From: DATBLE01 sp963734065
GTDB taxonomy: Bacteria > Actinomycetota > Thermoleophilia > Gaiellales > Gaiellaceae
Assembly: GCA_963734065.1 (NCBI GenBank)
Contig: CAVTFN010000005.1
Coordinates: 310,001-374,000 of the forward strand
Direction of reading: 5' to 3'
DNA length: 64,000 nt
Shown here: positions 10,222-18,438 of the stretch, piece after piece
How the letters are laid out: each line of letters opens with the position of its first letter
Numbering within the stretch: position 1 is the first letter of the stretch
Made by a program: the position numbers and the translations under genes
The notes under the pieces: model-generated
What the model saw: the letters and a program-made list of their open reading frames with translations, nothing else
Told to the model about the DNA's origin: nothing
Database searches by the model: none

Positions 10222-10258
10222 ACAAAAAGCGAGCCGGCCCCTCGCGGGGCCGGCTCGC
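10222..10258 (-). terminator. Rho-independent terminator
   Basis: A perfect 13-bp GC-rich stem (GCGAGCCGGCCCC with its complement, 4-nt loop) at 10229-10258 is followed on the minus strand by a five-T run (10224-10228). It would end minus-strand transcription coming from the response regulator gene about 200 nt upstream, and may also stop plus-strand readthrough from the HDAC gene. Confidence 0.8.
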
Positions 10259-10365
10259 AGCCAGGAATGGACTCACCACCACCAAGGAAGAACGTTGCTG
10301 TTTGGATCATCGGCCCGGGCGGGGGCCGGCGCATCCCCCACGGCATCCCCCGCGGTGGGTGATTA

Positions 10366-10464
10366 AGGGTCTGACTCCCTAAGGGTCTGACCCCGAAGGG
10401 GTCTGACCCTACAGACTGAGCTCGCTGCGTTCTCTAGGGACAGTCCCCTTCGGGGACAGTCCCT
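10366..10464. repeat. Cluster of GGGTCTGACCC / GGGACAGTCCC palindromes
   Basis: Two adjoining copies of a dispersed palindromic repeat. At 10382-10410, AGGGTCTGACCCC is separated by GAA from an inverted copy. At 10436-10464, AGGGACAGTCCCC is separated by TTC from its inverted copy. A degenerate half-copy sits at 10366-10380. The second unit overlaps the stop codon (TAG) of the response regulator gene. Related copies lie at 3727, 36066, 39598, 50208 and 57716. Confidence 0.75.
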
Positions 10465-11107
10465 ACGTGCGAGCCGCGGCCAACGCCTCCAGCGCCTCGC
10501 GCCGCGAGGAGACGCCGAGCTTGCGCAGCAGGCTCTTCACGTGCGAGCGGACGGTGTGCTCGGAGATGAACAGCCGCTTCGCGATCTCGTCGGTCCCCAG
10601 GTGCTCGTCCAGCAAGAGCAGGACCTCGACCTCGCGGGCGCTCAGGTCCTGCGCGATCGAGTCCGGCACGCCCGAGTCGAGCCGGCCGCCTTCCCGCACG
10701 CGATCGAGGAGTCGCCGCGCGACCTCGCCCGACAGCGCCGCTTCGCCGTTCGCGACGCCCTCGAGGAACTCGGCGATCCGGTCGGGCGGCTCGGTCTTGA
10801 GCAGGTAGCCGGCCGCCCCCGCCCTGATCGCGGCGAGCAGGTTCTCCTCCGTGCCCGAGGCCGTGAGGACGACGACCTCGCACGCGGGCGCCGCCGCCCG
10901 CACCTTCGGGAGCGCCTCCAGCCCTCCGCCGCCCGGCATCGTCAGGTCGAGGAGGACGAGGTCCGGTTGCGCCTCACGGGCGCGCTCGACCGCCTCGACG
11001 CCGTCGGCCGCCTCGCCCACGACCGCGAACGAATGCTGCTCGAGCAGGTCGACGAGCGCCGAGCGCGTCAGCGGATGGTCGTCGACGACGAGCGTACGGC
11101 GGCCCAT
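10463..11107 (-). CDS. NarL/LuxR-family response regulator
   Basis: 214-residue two-component regulator. The receiver domain (residues 1-120) has 'VVDDHPLTR' acidic residues, the phosphoacceptor Asp in 'LVLLDLTMPGGGG' (about residue 54), and the conserved Lys in 'GYLLKTE'. The C-terminal LuxR-type helix-turn-helix contains 'LSAREVEVLLLLDEHLGTDEIAKRLFISEHTVRSHVKSLL'. It is divergent from the histidine kinase starting 42 bp away, its probable cognate partner. The stop codon lies inside a dispersed GGGAC palindrome. Targets are unknown; autoregulation through the short shared promoter is plausible. Confidence 0.93.
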   Translation of the reverse strand: MGRRTLVVDDHPLTRSALVDLLEQHSFAVVGEAADGVEAVERAREAQPDLVLLDLTMPGGGGLEALPKVRAAAPACEVVVLTASGTEENLLAAIRAGAAGYLLKTEPPDRIAEFLEGVANGEAALSGEVARRLLDRVREGGRLDSGVPDSIAQDLSAREVEVLLLLDEHLGTDEIAKRLFISEHTVRSHVKSLLRKLGVSSRREALEALAAART

Positions 11108-11149
11108 ACGGGGCTTATCGGCAGCAGCCGCCCTGCCGACAAGAGGTAT

Positions 11150-12517
11150 ATGCGCTCACCGCGCGTCAAATATCTCGCCTGGGTTCGCGACGAGGTCGTG
11201 CTCGTCGGCCTGCTCGGCGCGGCGCTGATCCTCTTCCTCGCCAGCCCGGGGCGGCGAGGCCCATACGACCTGCCCAGCCTGCGCCTGTTCCTCGACACGG
11301 CGATCCTGCTCGTCTCGCTGATCGTCTGCGTGCTCGCCTATGTCCGCTTCGGCGTCGACCGGCGGCGCTTCGACCTCTACCTGCTCTGCGGATTCTTCGT
11401 GATCGCGGCGACCACGCTGGCCTTCGCGATCGCGCCGGTGCTGGACGGCGGTTCGGTCGGCCAGGCCGAGGCGTGGGCGCGGATCGGCGGGAAGCTGACC
11501 GCGGCGACGCTGATCGCGGCGGCGCCGTTCACCAACGGGCGGATCACACGTCGCGTGCCCACCCTCCTGCCCGTTGCGCTGCTGACCGCGTTCCTGTGGG
11601 CGCTGTGGGTGATCTGCCGCAGGCTCGACTGGCTGCCGGTGCTCGCGCAGGGCCACGGCCGCCCGTACCTGCTGACCGGCGCGGTCGCGCTCCAGGCCGT
11701 GCTCGGCCTGGTCGCCCTCGTCGGCTTCGGGCTCCGCTACCGGGCGCACGGCGAGGATCTCGACCGCTGGCTCGCCTTCTGCACGACGATCTGGCTCTTC
11801 GCCGAACTGCAGGCGGTCTTCACGCCGCCGATCTCGAGCGAGTACGTGTCGCAGAGCGACTTCCTGCGGCTCCTCTCCTACGCGATCCTGCTCGTCGGCG
11901 TCTGGCGCGCGATCCGTGCCGCCGAGGTCGGCCGCGTGGTCGCGGAGGAGCGCGCCCGGGTCGCCCGCGAGATCCACGACGGCCTCGCGCAGTACCTCTT
12001 CGCCGTCTCGACGCAGACGAGCCTGCTGGCCGGCGGCGCCGACCCTGCGGTCGTGGTCCCGCGGCTCCGCCAGGCGGCGGATGCCGCGCAACAGGAGGCA
12101 CGGTTCGCTGTGCTCGCGCTCTCGTCCGCCGGGGGCTCCGCGCCGTTCGACTCGGCGCTCAACCGCTACGTCGAGTTCCTGACCGCCGACGGCGTGCTCG
12201 ACGTCGACATGGAGATCGAGCGCGCGGTCGAGCTCGGCCCCGACGAGCAGATCGAGATCTTCCGGATCGTCCAGGAGGGCCTGGCGAACGTGCGCCGCCA
12301 CGCGAACGCGCGAAGAGCGACGGTCCTCATCGGGCTGCGCGACGGGCAGCGTGTCGTCCGGATCGTCGACGACGGCGACGGCTTCGTCGAGGAGGCGGAG
12401 AGCCGTGGACACGGCCTCCGCAACATCCGCACGCGCGCGGCGGCGATCGGCGGCGCCTTCCGGCTCGACAGCGTGGCCGGCAGCGGGACGTCGCTCGAGG
12501 TCGTCCTGCGCGGCTAG
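11150..12517 (+). CDS. Membrane sensor histidine kinase, NarL-type (HisKA_3)
   Basis: 455-residue kinase. The N-terminal 220 residues form about seven transmembrane helices with almost no extracytoplasmic domain, suggesting sensing of a membrane signal. HisKA_3 follows: 'RARVAREIHDGLAQYLFAV', with His in REIHDGLAQ as phospho-site. The HATPase_c domain has an N-box-like 'EGLANVRRHANARRA', 'VDDGDGF' and 'GHGLRNIRTRAAAIGG'. I took ATG 11150 as start because the membrane domain begins just after it; upstream codons are antisense to the response regulator. A weak AGAGG precedes it. It pairs with the divergent regulator at 10463-11107. The 3' end overlaps the convergent tetR gene by 4 nt. Confidence 0.92.
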   Translation: MRSPRVKYLAWVRDEVVLVGLLGAALILFLASPGRRGPYDLPSLRLFLDTAILLVSLIVCVLAYVRFGVDRRRFDLYLLCGFFVIAATTLAFAIAPVLDGGSVGQAEAWARIGGKLTAATLIAAAPFTNGRITRRVPTLLPVALLTAFLWALWVICRRLDWLPVLAQGHGRPYLLTGAVALQAVLGLVALVGFGLRYRAHGEDLDRWLAFCTTIWLFAELQAVFTPPISSEYVSQSDFLRLLSYAILLVGVWRAIRAAEVGRVVAEERARVAREIHDGLAQYLFAVSTQTSLLAGGADPAVVVPRLRQAADAAQQEARFAVLALSSAGGSAPFDSALNRYVEFLTADGVLDVDMEIERAVELGPDEQIEIFRIVQEGLANVRRHANARRATVLIGLRDGQRVVRIVDDGDGFVEEAESRGHGLRNIRTRAAAIGGAFRLDSVAGSGTSLEVVLRG

Positions 12518-13128
12518 CCTGCGAGCAGCGCCGTCCGGGCCCAGCCGTGCAGCGTGCGCACGACCTGGCGCTCGGCCAGGCCCGCATGGCGCCGTAGCTC
12601 GAGGTACGTCTCGAAGCTCGTCACCACGAGCAGGAGCGCCAGCGCGCGCTGCTCGCCCACGCCGCCGGCCAGGCGGCGGTCGCGGTGCAGCCGCCTGGCG
12701 AACCGCGCGAGAACACTCGTGCGGTCGCGCCGCTGCCGCTCGACGAGACGGGCGGCGGCCGGGTCGACAGCGGCGACGCCGTAGAGCGGCTCGAGCAACC
12801 GCTCGTGAGCAGCCCAGAACCGGACGGAGCTCCCGACCAGCTCGCCCAGGGCCACGTCGACGTCTGCCAGCTCGCCGGCGGCCCTGGCGGCGCGCAGCTC
12901 GGGGCTCTGGGCGATGGTCTCGCAGACGGCGTCGACGAGGCCCAGCCTGGAGCCGAAGTGCTGGTACAGCGTCGCGCGGGCGACACCGGCCCGATCGGCG
13001 ACCTCCTCCACCGTCGCCTCGTGGAAGGTGCCCTCCTCGAGCAACTCGCCGACGGCGGCGACGATCCGCTCACGCGTGCCCGTCGACTGCGCTCTCCGGC
13101 GCGGACGGTATGCGCGGGTGGGGCTCAT
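12514..13128 (-). CDS. TetR-family transcriptional regulator
   Basis: 204-residue repressor-type regulator. The N-terminal TetR helix-turn-helix spans residues 18-65 ('RERIVAAVGELLEEG' and 'VEEVADRAGVARATLYQHFGSR'), followed by an all-helical ligand-binding domain without recognisable specificity. It is divergent from the small cupin gene, and the 102-bp interval contains an array of TGGACA/TGTCCA-type dyads starting at its own start codon. It therefore probably represses itself and the cupin. The inducer is unknown. Confidence 0.93.
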   Translation of the reverse strand: MSPTRAYRPRRRAQSTGTRERIVAAVGELLEEGTFHEATVEEVADRAGVARATLYQHFGSRLGLVDAVCETIAQSPELRAARAAGELADVDVALGELVGSSVRFWAAHERLLEPLYGVAAVDPAAARLVERQRRDRTSVLARFARRLHRDRRLAGGVGEQRALALLLVVTSFETYLELRRHAGLAERQVVRTLHGWARTALLAG

Positions 13129-13211
13129 GGACAGTAAGTCTAGACATCGAGTCCGACGGGGTGTAATACTTCCACGACATCACTAGACATTGTGTCTGGA
13201 CATGGTGTCCA
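13128..13211. promoter_or_regulatory. Putative TetR operator array between tetR and the cupin gene
   Basis: Two pairs of overlapping 15-bp dyads with consensus T(A/G)GACA-N3-TGTC(C/T)(A/G). Left pair: 13128-13142 (TGGACA gta AGTCTA) and 13141-13155. Right pair: 13184-13198 (TAGACA ttg TGTCTG) and 13197-13211 (TGGACA tgg TGTCCA, perfect). Within each pair the sites are offset by 13 bp, and the pairs are 56 bp apart. The left pair overlaps the tetR start codon; the right pair ends 20 bp before the cupin start. A TAATAC -10-like element lies between them (near 13164). Confidence 0.65.
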
Positions 13212-13230
13212 CCACATGAAAGGAGTCGTG

Positions 13231-13608
13231 ATGCCCAAGGCATCCAAGTCCACCGCCTCCCGCTCCCAGGATCACGGAGTGATGGAGGGCCACTACGGCG
13301 ACGTCGGCGAGTACACGGTCTGCTTCGAGACGTTCCGCGAGGACGCCGACGGGACGCCGCTCTTCCGCGGCCTGCCCGACGACCGCTGCCAGAGCCCGCA
13401 CTGGGGCTACGTGATCAGCGGGTCGATCACCTTCCGGTACGCCGGCCACGAGGAGACCTTCGAGACCGGCGACGCCTACTACGCACCGCCCGGCCACGTG
13501 CCGGTGATCGCGGCCGGCACCGAGATCGTCGAGTTCAGCCCCACGGGCGAGTACGAGCAGACGATGGCCGTGATCGAGAAGAACCTGGCCGCGCTGCAGA
13601 CCGCCTGA
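13231..13608 (+). CDS. Small cupin-domain protein
   Basis: 125-residue single-domain cupin. The beta-barrel carries 'SPHWGYVISGSITFRYAGHEETFETGDAYYAPPGHVP', with histidines and glutamate placed like cupin metal ligands, although the first cupin motif is not canonical HxH. I chose ATG 13231 since a strong AAAGGAG lies 6 nt upstream at 13219-13225. Controlled by the divergent TetR regulator (operators 13184-13211). Cupins of this type are often mislabelled; function may be small-molecule binding or detoxification. Not further assignable. Confidence 0.85.
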   Translation: MPKASKSTASRSQDHGVMEGHYGDVGEYTVCFETFREDADGTPLFRGLPDDRCQSPHWGYVISGSITFRYAGHEETFETGDAYYAPPGHVPVIAAGTEIVEFSPTGEYEQTMAVIEKNLAALQTA

Positions 13609-13642
13609 CCGAGACGTGGGGTCCGGTTCGTCCGGGCCCTAC

Positions 13643-13981
13643 TCAGCTCGTCGCCCGGCGCGCGTCAGCCTGCCGGAACAGCCAGGCGGTGCGGAGCTCG
13701 CGGGCCCGCTCGTCCAGCCGGCGGGAGAGCTCGCGCGCGTCGCGCAGGCGCGGCCGGAGCGTCTCGACGCGCCGGAGCTCGTCGGCGATGTCGGCGATCG
13801 GGCTGGCGGGATCGGCGTTCAGCGCGCGCAGCCGCTGCTCGCTCCCGCGCACCTGCCCCCGGAGCAGGCGCACCTGGGTGCCCACCTCCTCCGTCAGCTC
13901 TCGCAGGTCCGCCTCGGTCGTGTCGCCACTCGCGAGGACCTCGCGGAGACGGCTGGTCAGGGTGGCGTCGAGCGTGTCCAA
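13643..13981 (-). CDS. Hypothetical coiled-coil protein
   Basis: 112 residues, almost entirely charged and helical, rich in Arg/Glu/Leu heptads ('SRLREVLASGDTTEADLRELTEEVG', 'ELRRVETLRPRLRDARELSRRLDER'). No signal peptide, membrane segment or known motif is seen. Composition differs from the arginine/proline noise of antisense frames, and the gene fills an otherwise empty gap, so I think it is real. It is co-directional with the phosphatase gene but 109 bp downstream of it and past a terminator-like hairpin. Function unknown. Confidence 0.6.
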   Translation of the reverse strand: MDTLDATLTSRLREVLASGDTTEADLRELTEEVGTQVRLLRGQVRGSEQRLRALNADPASPIADIADELRRVETLRPRLRDARELSRRLDERARELRTAWLFRQADARRATS

Positions 13982-14050
13982 GGTCAGGCGGTGCGGCTGG
14001 CAGCGGCAGCTTGCCAGACCGCGGACGGCGGCGCGGCGGAACGGGTCGCG

Positions 14051-14080
14051 ACCGGAGGCCCGCGCGTGCGGGCCTCCGGT
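14051..14080 (-). terminator. Terminator-like hairpin 3' of the phosphatase gene
   Basis: Perfect 13-bp stem (ACCGGAGGCCCGC and complement) with a 4-nt GCGT loop, 10 nt beyond the stop codon of the secreted phosphatase gene. No U-tract. Confidence 0.55.
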
Positions 14081-14089
14081 CCGATTCGT

Positions 14090-16261
14090 CTAGCTGGTCG
14101 CAGCGAGCAGGCGGGCCTGGACAATCAGAGCTCCCGCCTGTGCGATCCAGAGAACCGCCTGCACCTGGTTCAGGGATGTCCCGTCGAACGCTGCTGCGTT
14201 CAGGGCGCCCCTGATCTTCGACGCGAGCGCGTCGCGCTGCGCCGTGAGGCCGGCGATCTTCGACTCGATCGAGGCGTACTTCGCCTCGTCCGTGCTCGCG
14301 AGCGCCGCGGTCGACGCCTTCAGGGTGTCCAGCGCGAACGACCCGAACGAGGCGTTCAGCTGCTCGTAGACGTCGCCGAGCACCCCGACGGTCGCACGAT
14401 GCGCGACGAGTGCATGGGGCGTGGCCTTGGTCGTCAGCCCCTCGACCAGGACCCTCCCGTCCTGCACGTAGTCATCCTTCAGCCCGAGCAGGGCGAGAAT
14501 GGTCGGGCGGACGTTCGTGTGGTCGGTCCACGTGCGCGAGTCGGTGCCGTTCCGGCTCACCCCGGGGCCGACGAGCCCGACCCAGGTGCTCGCGATCTCC
14601 TCCTGCACGTCCCCGTGATTCCAGGCGAAGCCCGGGTTGGCGCACACGGTCGAGCCCGCGCACCCGCCTGACAGGTTCGTTGTCTGGAAGAAGAAGTCGG
14701 GGTTGCCGAACATCGTGAAGGTCATCGTCCGCTTCGGGTCGGCATTGATCATGTGCAGCGTCTTCTCCTCGACCGTGTCGGCCAGGGCTTGGGCGATCGG
14801 CACGGATCCGCCGCCCGCGTAGGGATCCGGCGCGGTCGCGTTCCAGGCGTCGCGTTCGAGCTGCCGCACCGCCGGGTCGGTCCTCCCCGGGCCGTTCGGG
14901 TGGGCGGCATCGCCGTTGACGTAGAACGTCGGAGCATCGTCGAAGTGGATGTCGAACAGGGGCTCGGTCGCGGGCAGGACCGCGCCGATCTTCACATTCA
15001 CCTCGCCGATCTGGTTGGACGGGCACGTCGTTGCGACCGGCGCCAGCGGGCACGCGGTGTGCGCGTAGGTCAGGTTCCCGCTGCCGTCCGGCAAGCCGGC
15101 GCCGCCGGTGAAATGGTCGCCCTCGTCCACGGTCACGACGAAGAGCGTGTTGCTCTTGTCGATCCCGTCGGCCTGGAGCCGCTGGAAGAAGGAGGCGAAG
15201 GCTGCGTCGTAGTCGGCGAGCTGCTGCTTGTAGTCGGCCTCGCCGGGGCCCGACGCCCGCGCGAGGGTGTGGTTTTCGTGGGCGTCGGAGATGTAGGCGT
15301 AGGTCACGGGGACCCCGCTCTCCTGCATCTGCGCCACGTAGCCGAGCGTGTTCTTGGCCAGCATCCCGTCGAAGCCGGGGAACCCGCAGTTGCCGGCGCT
15401 GTCCTCGATCGGCTGGCCGGAGGTGTCGTTCACGCACGGGTTGCCGCCGGTGACGGCCGGGTCGACGTACTTCGTCCCGAACAGCCCTTGGTAGCCGGTG
15501 TACCCGCCCGGCTCGTCGGGCAGCGGGTCGCTTCTGGCGTTCGTGTTGCCGGCGCACTTGCTCGACGCCGTCTGGGCGCAGTGGATGGCGATCCCGACGA
15601 AGTCGGTCGTGCGCAGGGCGGCCGGCTCCGCGGCCTCCGGCGAGGTCGGCCCGTACACGTTGGCGACATCCCCGCCCGGAGCGATCGAGTTGTTCTCGAG
15701 CTCGAGGTTCGCGGTGCCGACGCCGCCGAAGTCGCAACCGGCACGGGTGAACGGCACCCACGGGGCGGGCGTCGTCTTCCCGGTGTCGGTGATCATGTTC
15801 GGCGTCGAGTCGTCGGTGCCGTCGACCGGGCTCGTCCAGTACTTGAAGGACGAGGAGAAGGTCGGCACGCCGGTGTTCCGGTAGAAGTCGTACGAGTTCG
15901 AGACGGTCTGCCCCTGGCGGTCCGGGTACAGGCCCGTCAGCGAGGAGAGGATCCCTCCCGCGGTGTGGGAGATCAGGATCGTGTGGTCGTTCGTGAACAG
16001 CGTTCCGTTGGACTCGAGGAAGCTCAGCAGGTGAGGCATCTGCTCCAGGTCCGAGGCCACGTCAGGGCGGTCCCGCCTGAAGTGGGTGTTGTCGAACTGC
16101 AGGTAGACGAGGTGCTTGATCTGTCCGTTCGCCGAGAGCCGGCAGGCGGTGGCTGCCGTGCGATTCCCCCCGCCGCTGGCCGAGACGGCCGCGGCCGCTG
16201 CGACAGCGGCGGCGACGAGGACGACGGCGAGCGCCGCCGGCACACGTCCTGGTCCCTTCAT
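14090..16261 (-). CDS. Secreted alkaline-phosphatase-superfamily hydrolase
   Basis: 723-residue secreted enzyme of the alkaline phosphatase/sulfatase/phosphodiesterase fold. A long Ala/Val signal peptide (residues 8-30) is followed by 'KHLVYLQFDNTHF', an early metal-binding Asp as in the superfamily. A probable nucleophile region is 'ILISHTAGGILSSLTGLYPDRQG'. 'YISDAHENH' and 'LFVVTVDEGDHFTGG' supply further metal-type Asp/His residues, and 'AWNHGDVQEEIASTWVGLVGPG' the distal His. The last 110 residues form an Ala-rich helical tail. Substrate cannot be predicted. An RTX-repeat secreted protein lies just upstream on the same strand, but a hairpin separates them. Confidence 0.85.
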   Translation of the reverse strand: MKGPGRVPAALAVVLVAAAVAAAAAVSASGGGNRTAATACRLSANGQIKHLVYLQFDNTHFRRDRPDVASDLEQMPHLLSFLESNGTLFTNDHTILISHTAGGILSSLTGLYPDRQGQTVSNSYDFYRNTGVPTFSSSFKYWTSPVDGTDDSTPNMITDTGKTTPAPWVPFTRAGCDFGGVGTANLELENNSIAPGGDVANVYGPTSPEAAEPAALRTTDFVGIAIHCAQTASSKCAGNTNARSDPLPDEPGGYTGYQGLFGTKYVDPAVTGGNPCVNDTSGQPIEDSAGNCGFPGFDGMLAKNTLGYVAQMQESGVPVTYAYISDAHENHTLARASGPGEADYKQQLADYDAAFASFFQRLQADGIDKSNTLFVVTVDEGDHFTGGAGLPDGSGNLTYAHTACPLAPVATTCPSNQIGEVNVKIGAVLPATEPLFDIHFDDAPTFYVNGDAAHPNGPGRTDPAVRQLERDAWNATAPDPYAGGGSVPIAQALADTVEEKTLHMINADPKRTMTFTMFGNPDFFFQTTNLSGGCAGSTVCANPGFAWNHGDVQEEIASTWVGLVGPGVSRNGTDSRTWTDHTNVRPTILALLGLKDDYVQDGRVLVEGLTTKATPHALVAHRATVGVLGDVYEQLNASFGSFALDTLKASTAALASTDEAKYASIESKIAGLTAQRDALASKIRGALNAAAFDGTSLNQVQAVLWIAQAGALIVQARLLAATS

Positions 16262-16395
16262 CTGTACCCCTCCCTCCAGATCGAGGATCCATTGCGCCTG
16301 CCCGCGCGCTTCTACCCTCGCGCCTGGGATCGCACACCGGGGTCACGGCTCGGTGGAGATCCGGTGGAAACCTGGTGTCTCCGGACGCGCAGGCT

Positions 16396-16426
16396 GCGGC
16401 CCGGGCGCTCCGGTCGCCCGGGCCGC
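16396..16426 (-). terminator. Terminator-like hairpin 3' of the RTX gene
   Basis: Perfect 12-bp stem (GCGGCCCGGGCG and complement) around a 7-nt loop, 20 nt past the RTX gene stop codon. No U-tract; probably ends that transcript before the phosphatase promoter. Confidence 0.55.
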
Positions 16427-16445
16427 GTCTTGAACCGACGAGCGT

Positions 16446-16943
16446 CTAGCTGTTGTCGTCGTTGGCCGCAGCCAGCGCGGAGGCCTGCTCCGGCGTCAGC
16501 CGAATGATCTGCTCGCAGCCGCGGAACCGCGCGGGGTCGTGCACGATCACGTACGCGACGTCGTAGCCGGGCCCGCAGTCGAGGATGTCCGGCTGGTTGT
16601 CGTTCGCGAGCGCGTGCAGGACGTCGTTCCCCTGGCCGCCGTACTGGACGTCGGCGCCCGCGCCGGGCCAGATCACGTCGTTGTCCGGCCCGCCGTAGAT
16701 CACGTCGTTGCCAGGCCCTCCCCGGATGACGTCGTTCCCCTGGCCGCCCCACACCAGGTCGTTGCCGTCGTGGGCGCGGATGATGTCGCTCCCCTGGTAG
16801 CCGTAGATCAGATCGGCACCGGCGGTGCCGTTCAGGTCGTCGGCGCCTTTGGTGCCGCGGACGAGATCGAGGCTCGCGGCCGACGCGGCGGCGACGAGCA
16901 CGCCTGCCCCGACGGCGACGATGAGCAGCAGCTTGCCTCGCAC
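16446..16943 (-). CDS. Small secreted RTX (hemolysin-type calcium-binding repeat) protein
   Basis: 165 residues. An N-terminal signal peptide (MRGKLLLIVAVGAGVLVAAASAAS) is followed by about eight nonapeptide-like RTX turns ('GTKGADDLNG', 'GYQGSDIIRA', 'GGQGNDVIRG', 'GGPGNDVIYG', 'GGPDNDVIWP', 'GGQGNDVLHA') that bind calcium in a parallel beta roll. A C-terminal tail has 'LDCGPGYDVAYV' and a second Cys ('RGCEQI') that may form a disulphide. Sec-type signal rather than a C-terminal type I export signal. No toxin or enzyme domain is present. Likely an extracellular or wall-associated calcium-binding protein; role unknown. Confidence 0.88.
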   Translation of the reverse strand: MRGKLLLIVAVGAGVLVAAASAASLDLVRGTKGADDLNGTAGADLIYGYQGSDIIRAHDGNDLVWGGQGNDVIRGGPGNDVIYGGPDNDVIWPGAGADVQYGGQGNDVLHALANDNQPDILDCGPGYDVAYVIVHDPARFRGCEQIIRLTPEQASALAAANDDNS

Positions 16944-17034
16944 GGGATACCTCCTGTCGAATCGGTGACCCGTGTGTTCTCGTCGACGGCGGTCACCCCG
17001 AGGTCAGCACGGCGTAAAACACAGGTAAGCCGGG

Positions 17035-18438
17035 TCAGTCGGGAGCGACGAGCCGGCAGCCGTGGGAATCCCAGCGCCAGGCGTTCTCCGCCGTCAGGTG
17101 GGTGCCGCCGAGCCAGCGGTCGAGCCCGAGCAACTCGACGCGGTCGGACTCGCCGCGGAGCACGCGTTCGCCCGCACCGGTCAGCCGGAGGCGAATCGAG
17201 CCGAAGCGGGTGCCGTCGCCGAGGGGAGGCGGCGCCGGCAGCGGGCTGCCGTCGTCGCCCTCCACGAGCCGGACGTCCCCGCCGCCGAGCTCGGCGAGCG
17301 CCCGGAAGAACCAGGCGTCGCCCAGGAACGGCGCCTCCTCGAGCTCCTGCGCCGCCACGAAGGCGACCCCCGGGGTGGACGCGCCCGCCGCGATCGCCTC
17401 GAGCGCTCGGCGCTCCGTTCCGGAGAGGCCGTCACCCGCCGCGGGCAGCTCCTCGAGCAGACGCAGCAACGCGGCGCGGAGCAGCTCGAGCGGCCCGACG
17501 CCGCCCGCGACAGCCGCGAGCGCCACCGGATCCGGCGCTCGAAACGCTTCCCAGGCGTCGCAGGCGGCGGCGAGCGTGTCGGCCGTCGCCTGATGCCGGT
17601 TCGGCCAGAGCGTCTCGAGCTCGTCGGGGCTCAGCTCGCCGAGCCCGCGGAACGACGGCTTGCCCGGGAACGACGAGACGACGATCAGCTCCGGTAGTGC
17701 CCCGGCTTCGTCCACGAGCGCTAGCGCGTCGATCAGCTGGAGCTGGTCGTAGAGGTCGTGCTCGAACCAGAGGACGACCTGGACGCCGTCGCGGAGCGCT
17801 CTGGCCAGCTGCCGGTCGCGGCGCTCGAGCGAGGAGCGAATCGCGCTGCGCCTCCCCCAGCCGCAGCCGGACAGGAATGCCGCCCGCACGTCCAGCAGCT
17901 CACGGCGCTGCACCGCCGGCACGGGCCCCTCGTGGAGGACGTCGTTCCAGGGCAGCACGGCTCCGCCGAGCGAGGTCGCCCGGAGCGTGTTGCCCGCGCT
18001 TTCCCCGTTCGTCACGTGCAACAGCGTCGGCCGCGTCACCGGCTCCCGCCCCCGGCGGGCGAGATAGGCGGCGCCGCAGGTGCAGTGGTCGAGCGAGTCG
18101 CACGCGCAGCCGACGACGCGTGCGAGCTCCTCCCGCATCCGCCGCAGACCCGCGATGCGAGCGTCGATCTCGTCGATCTTCGAAGCCATCCGGATGCGCA
18201 GGGTCTCGGAGGGCCGCTCGGACCGGCGCGCTGCGCGGAGGTATTCGCCGATCTCGGTCAGGGTGAAGCCCACGGCCTGTGCCTCCTTGATCGCCCGGAG
18301 GAACCGCACCGTGTCCTCGTCGTAGCGCCGGTGGCCGCTGGGCTCCCGGTCGGGAGGCGGCAGGAGCCCGCGGTGCTCGTAGTAGCGGAGCGTCTCGACG
18401 TTCACCCCCGCGCGCCTGGCGAGCTCGCCGACCTTCAT
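17035..18438 (-). CDS. MerR-family regulator fused to a DUF1835 domain
   Basis: 467 residues in one uninterrupted frame. Residues 1-70 are a MerR winged helix ('MKVGELARRAGVNVETLRYYEHRGLLPPP', 'YDEDTVRFLRAIKEAQAVGFTLTEIGEYL'). Residues 80-115 are the dimerisation helix, and 'VGCACDSLDHCTCGA' (near 118-132) is a Cys-rich loop placed like the metal-binding loop of MerR/ZntR. From about residue 140 a complete DUF1835 domain follows ('LLHVTNGESAGNTLR', 'VLPWNDVLHEGPVP', 'VVLWFEHDLYDQLQL'), then a C-terminal region usual for that family. No stop separates the parts, though an internal GTG before the DUF1835 part could give a second product. It has its own MerR-type promoter. Confidence 0.85.
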   Translation of the reverse strand: MKVGELARRAGVNVETLRYYEHRGLLPPPDREPSGHRRYDEDTVRFLRAIKEAQAVGFTLTEIGEYLRAARRSERPSETLRIRMASKIDEIDARIAGLRRMREELARVVGCACDSLDHCTCGAAYLARRGREPVTRPTLLHVTNGESAGNTLRATSLGGAVLPWNDVLHEGPVPAVQRRELLDVRAAFLSGCGWGRRSAIRSSLERRDRQLARALRDGVQVVLWFEHDLYDQLQLIDALALVDEAGALPELIVVSSFPGKPSFRGLGELSPDELETLWPNRHQATADTLAAACDAWEAFRAPDPVALAAVAGGVGPLELLRAALLRLLEELPAAGDGLSGTERRALEAIAAGASTPGVAFVAAQELEEAPFLGDAWFFRALAELGGGDVRLVEGDDGSPLPAPPPLGDGTRFGSIRLRLTGAGERVLRGESDRVELLGLDRWLGGTHLTAENAWRWDSHGCRLVAPD

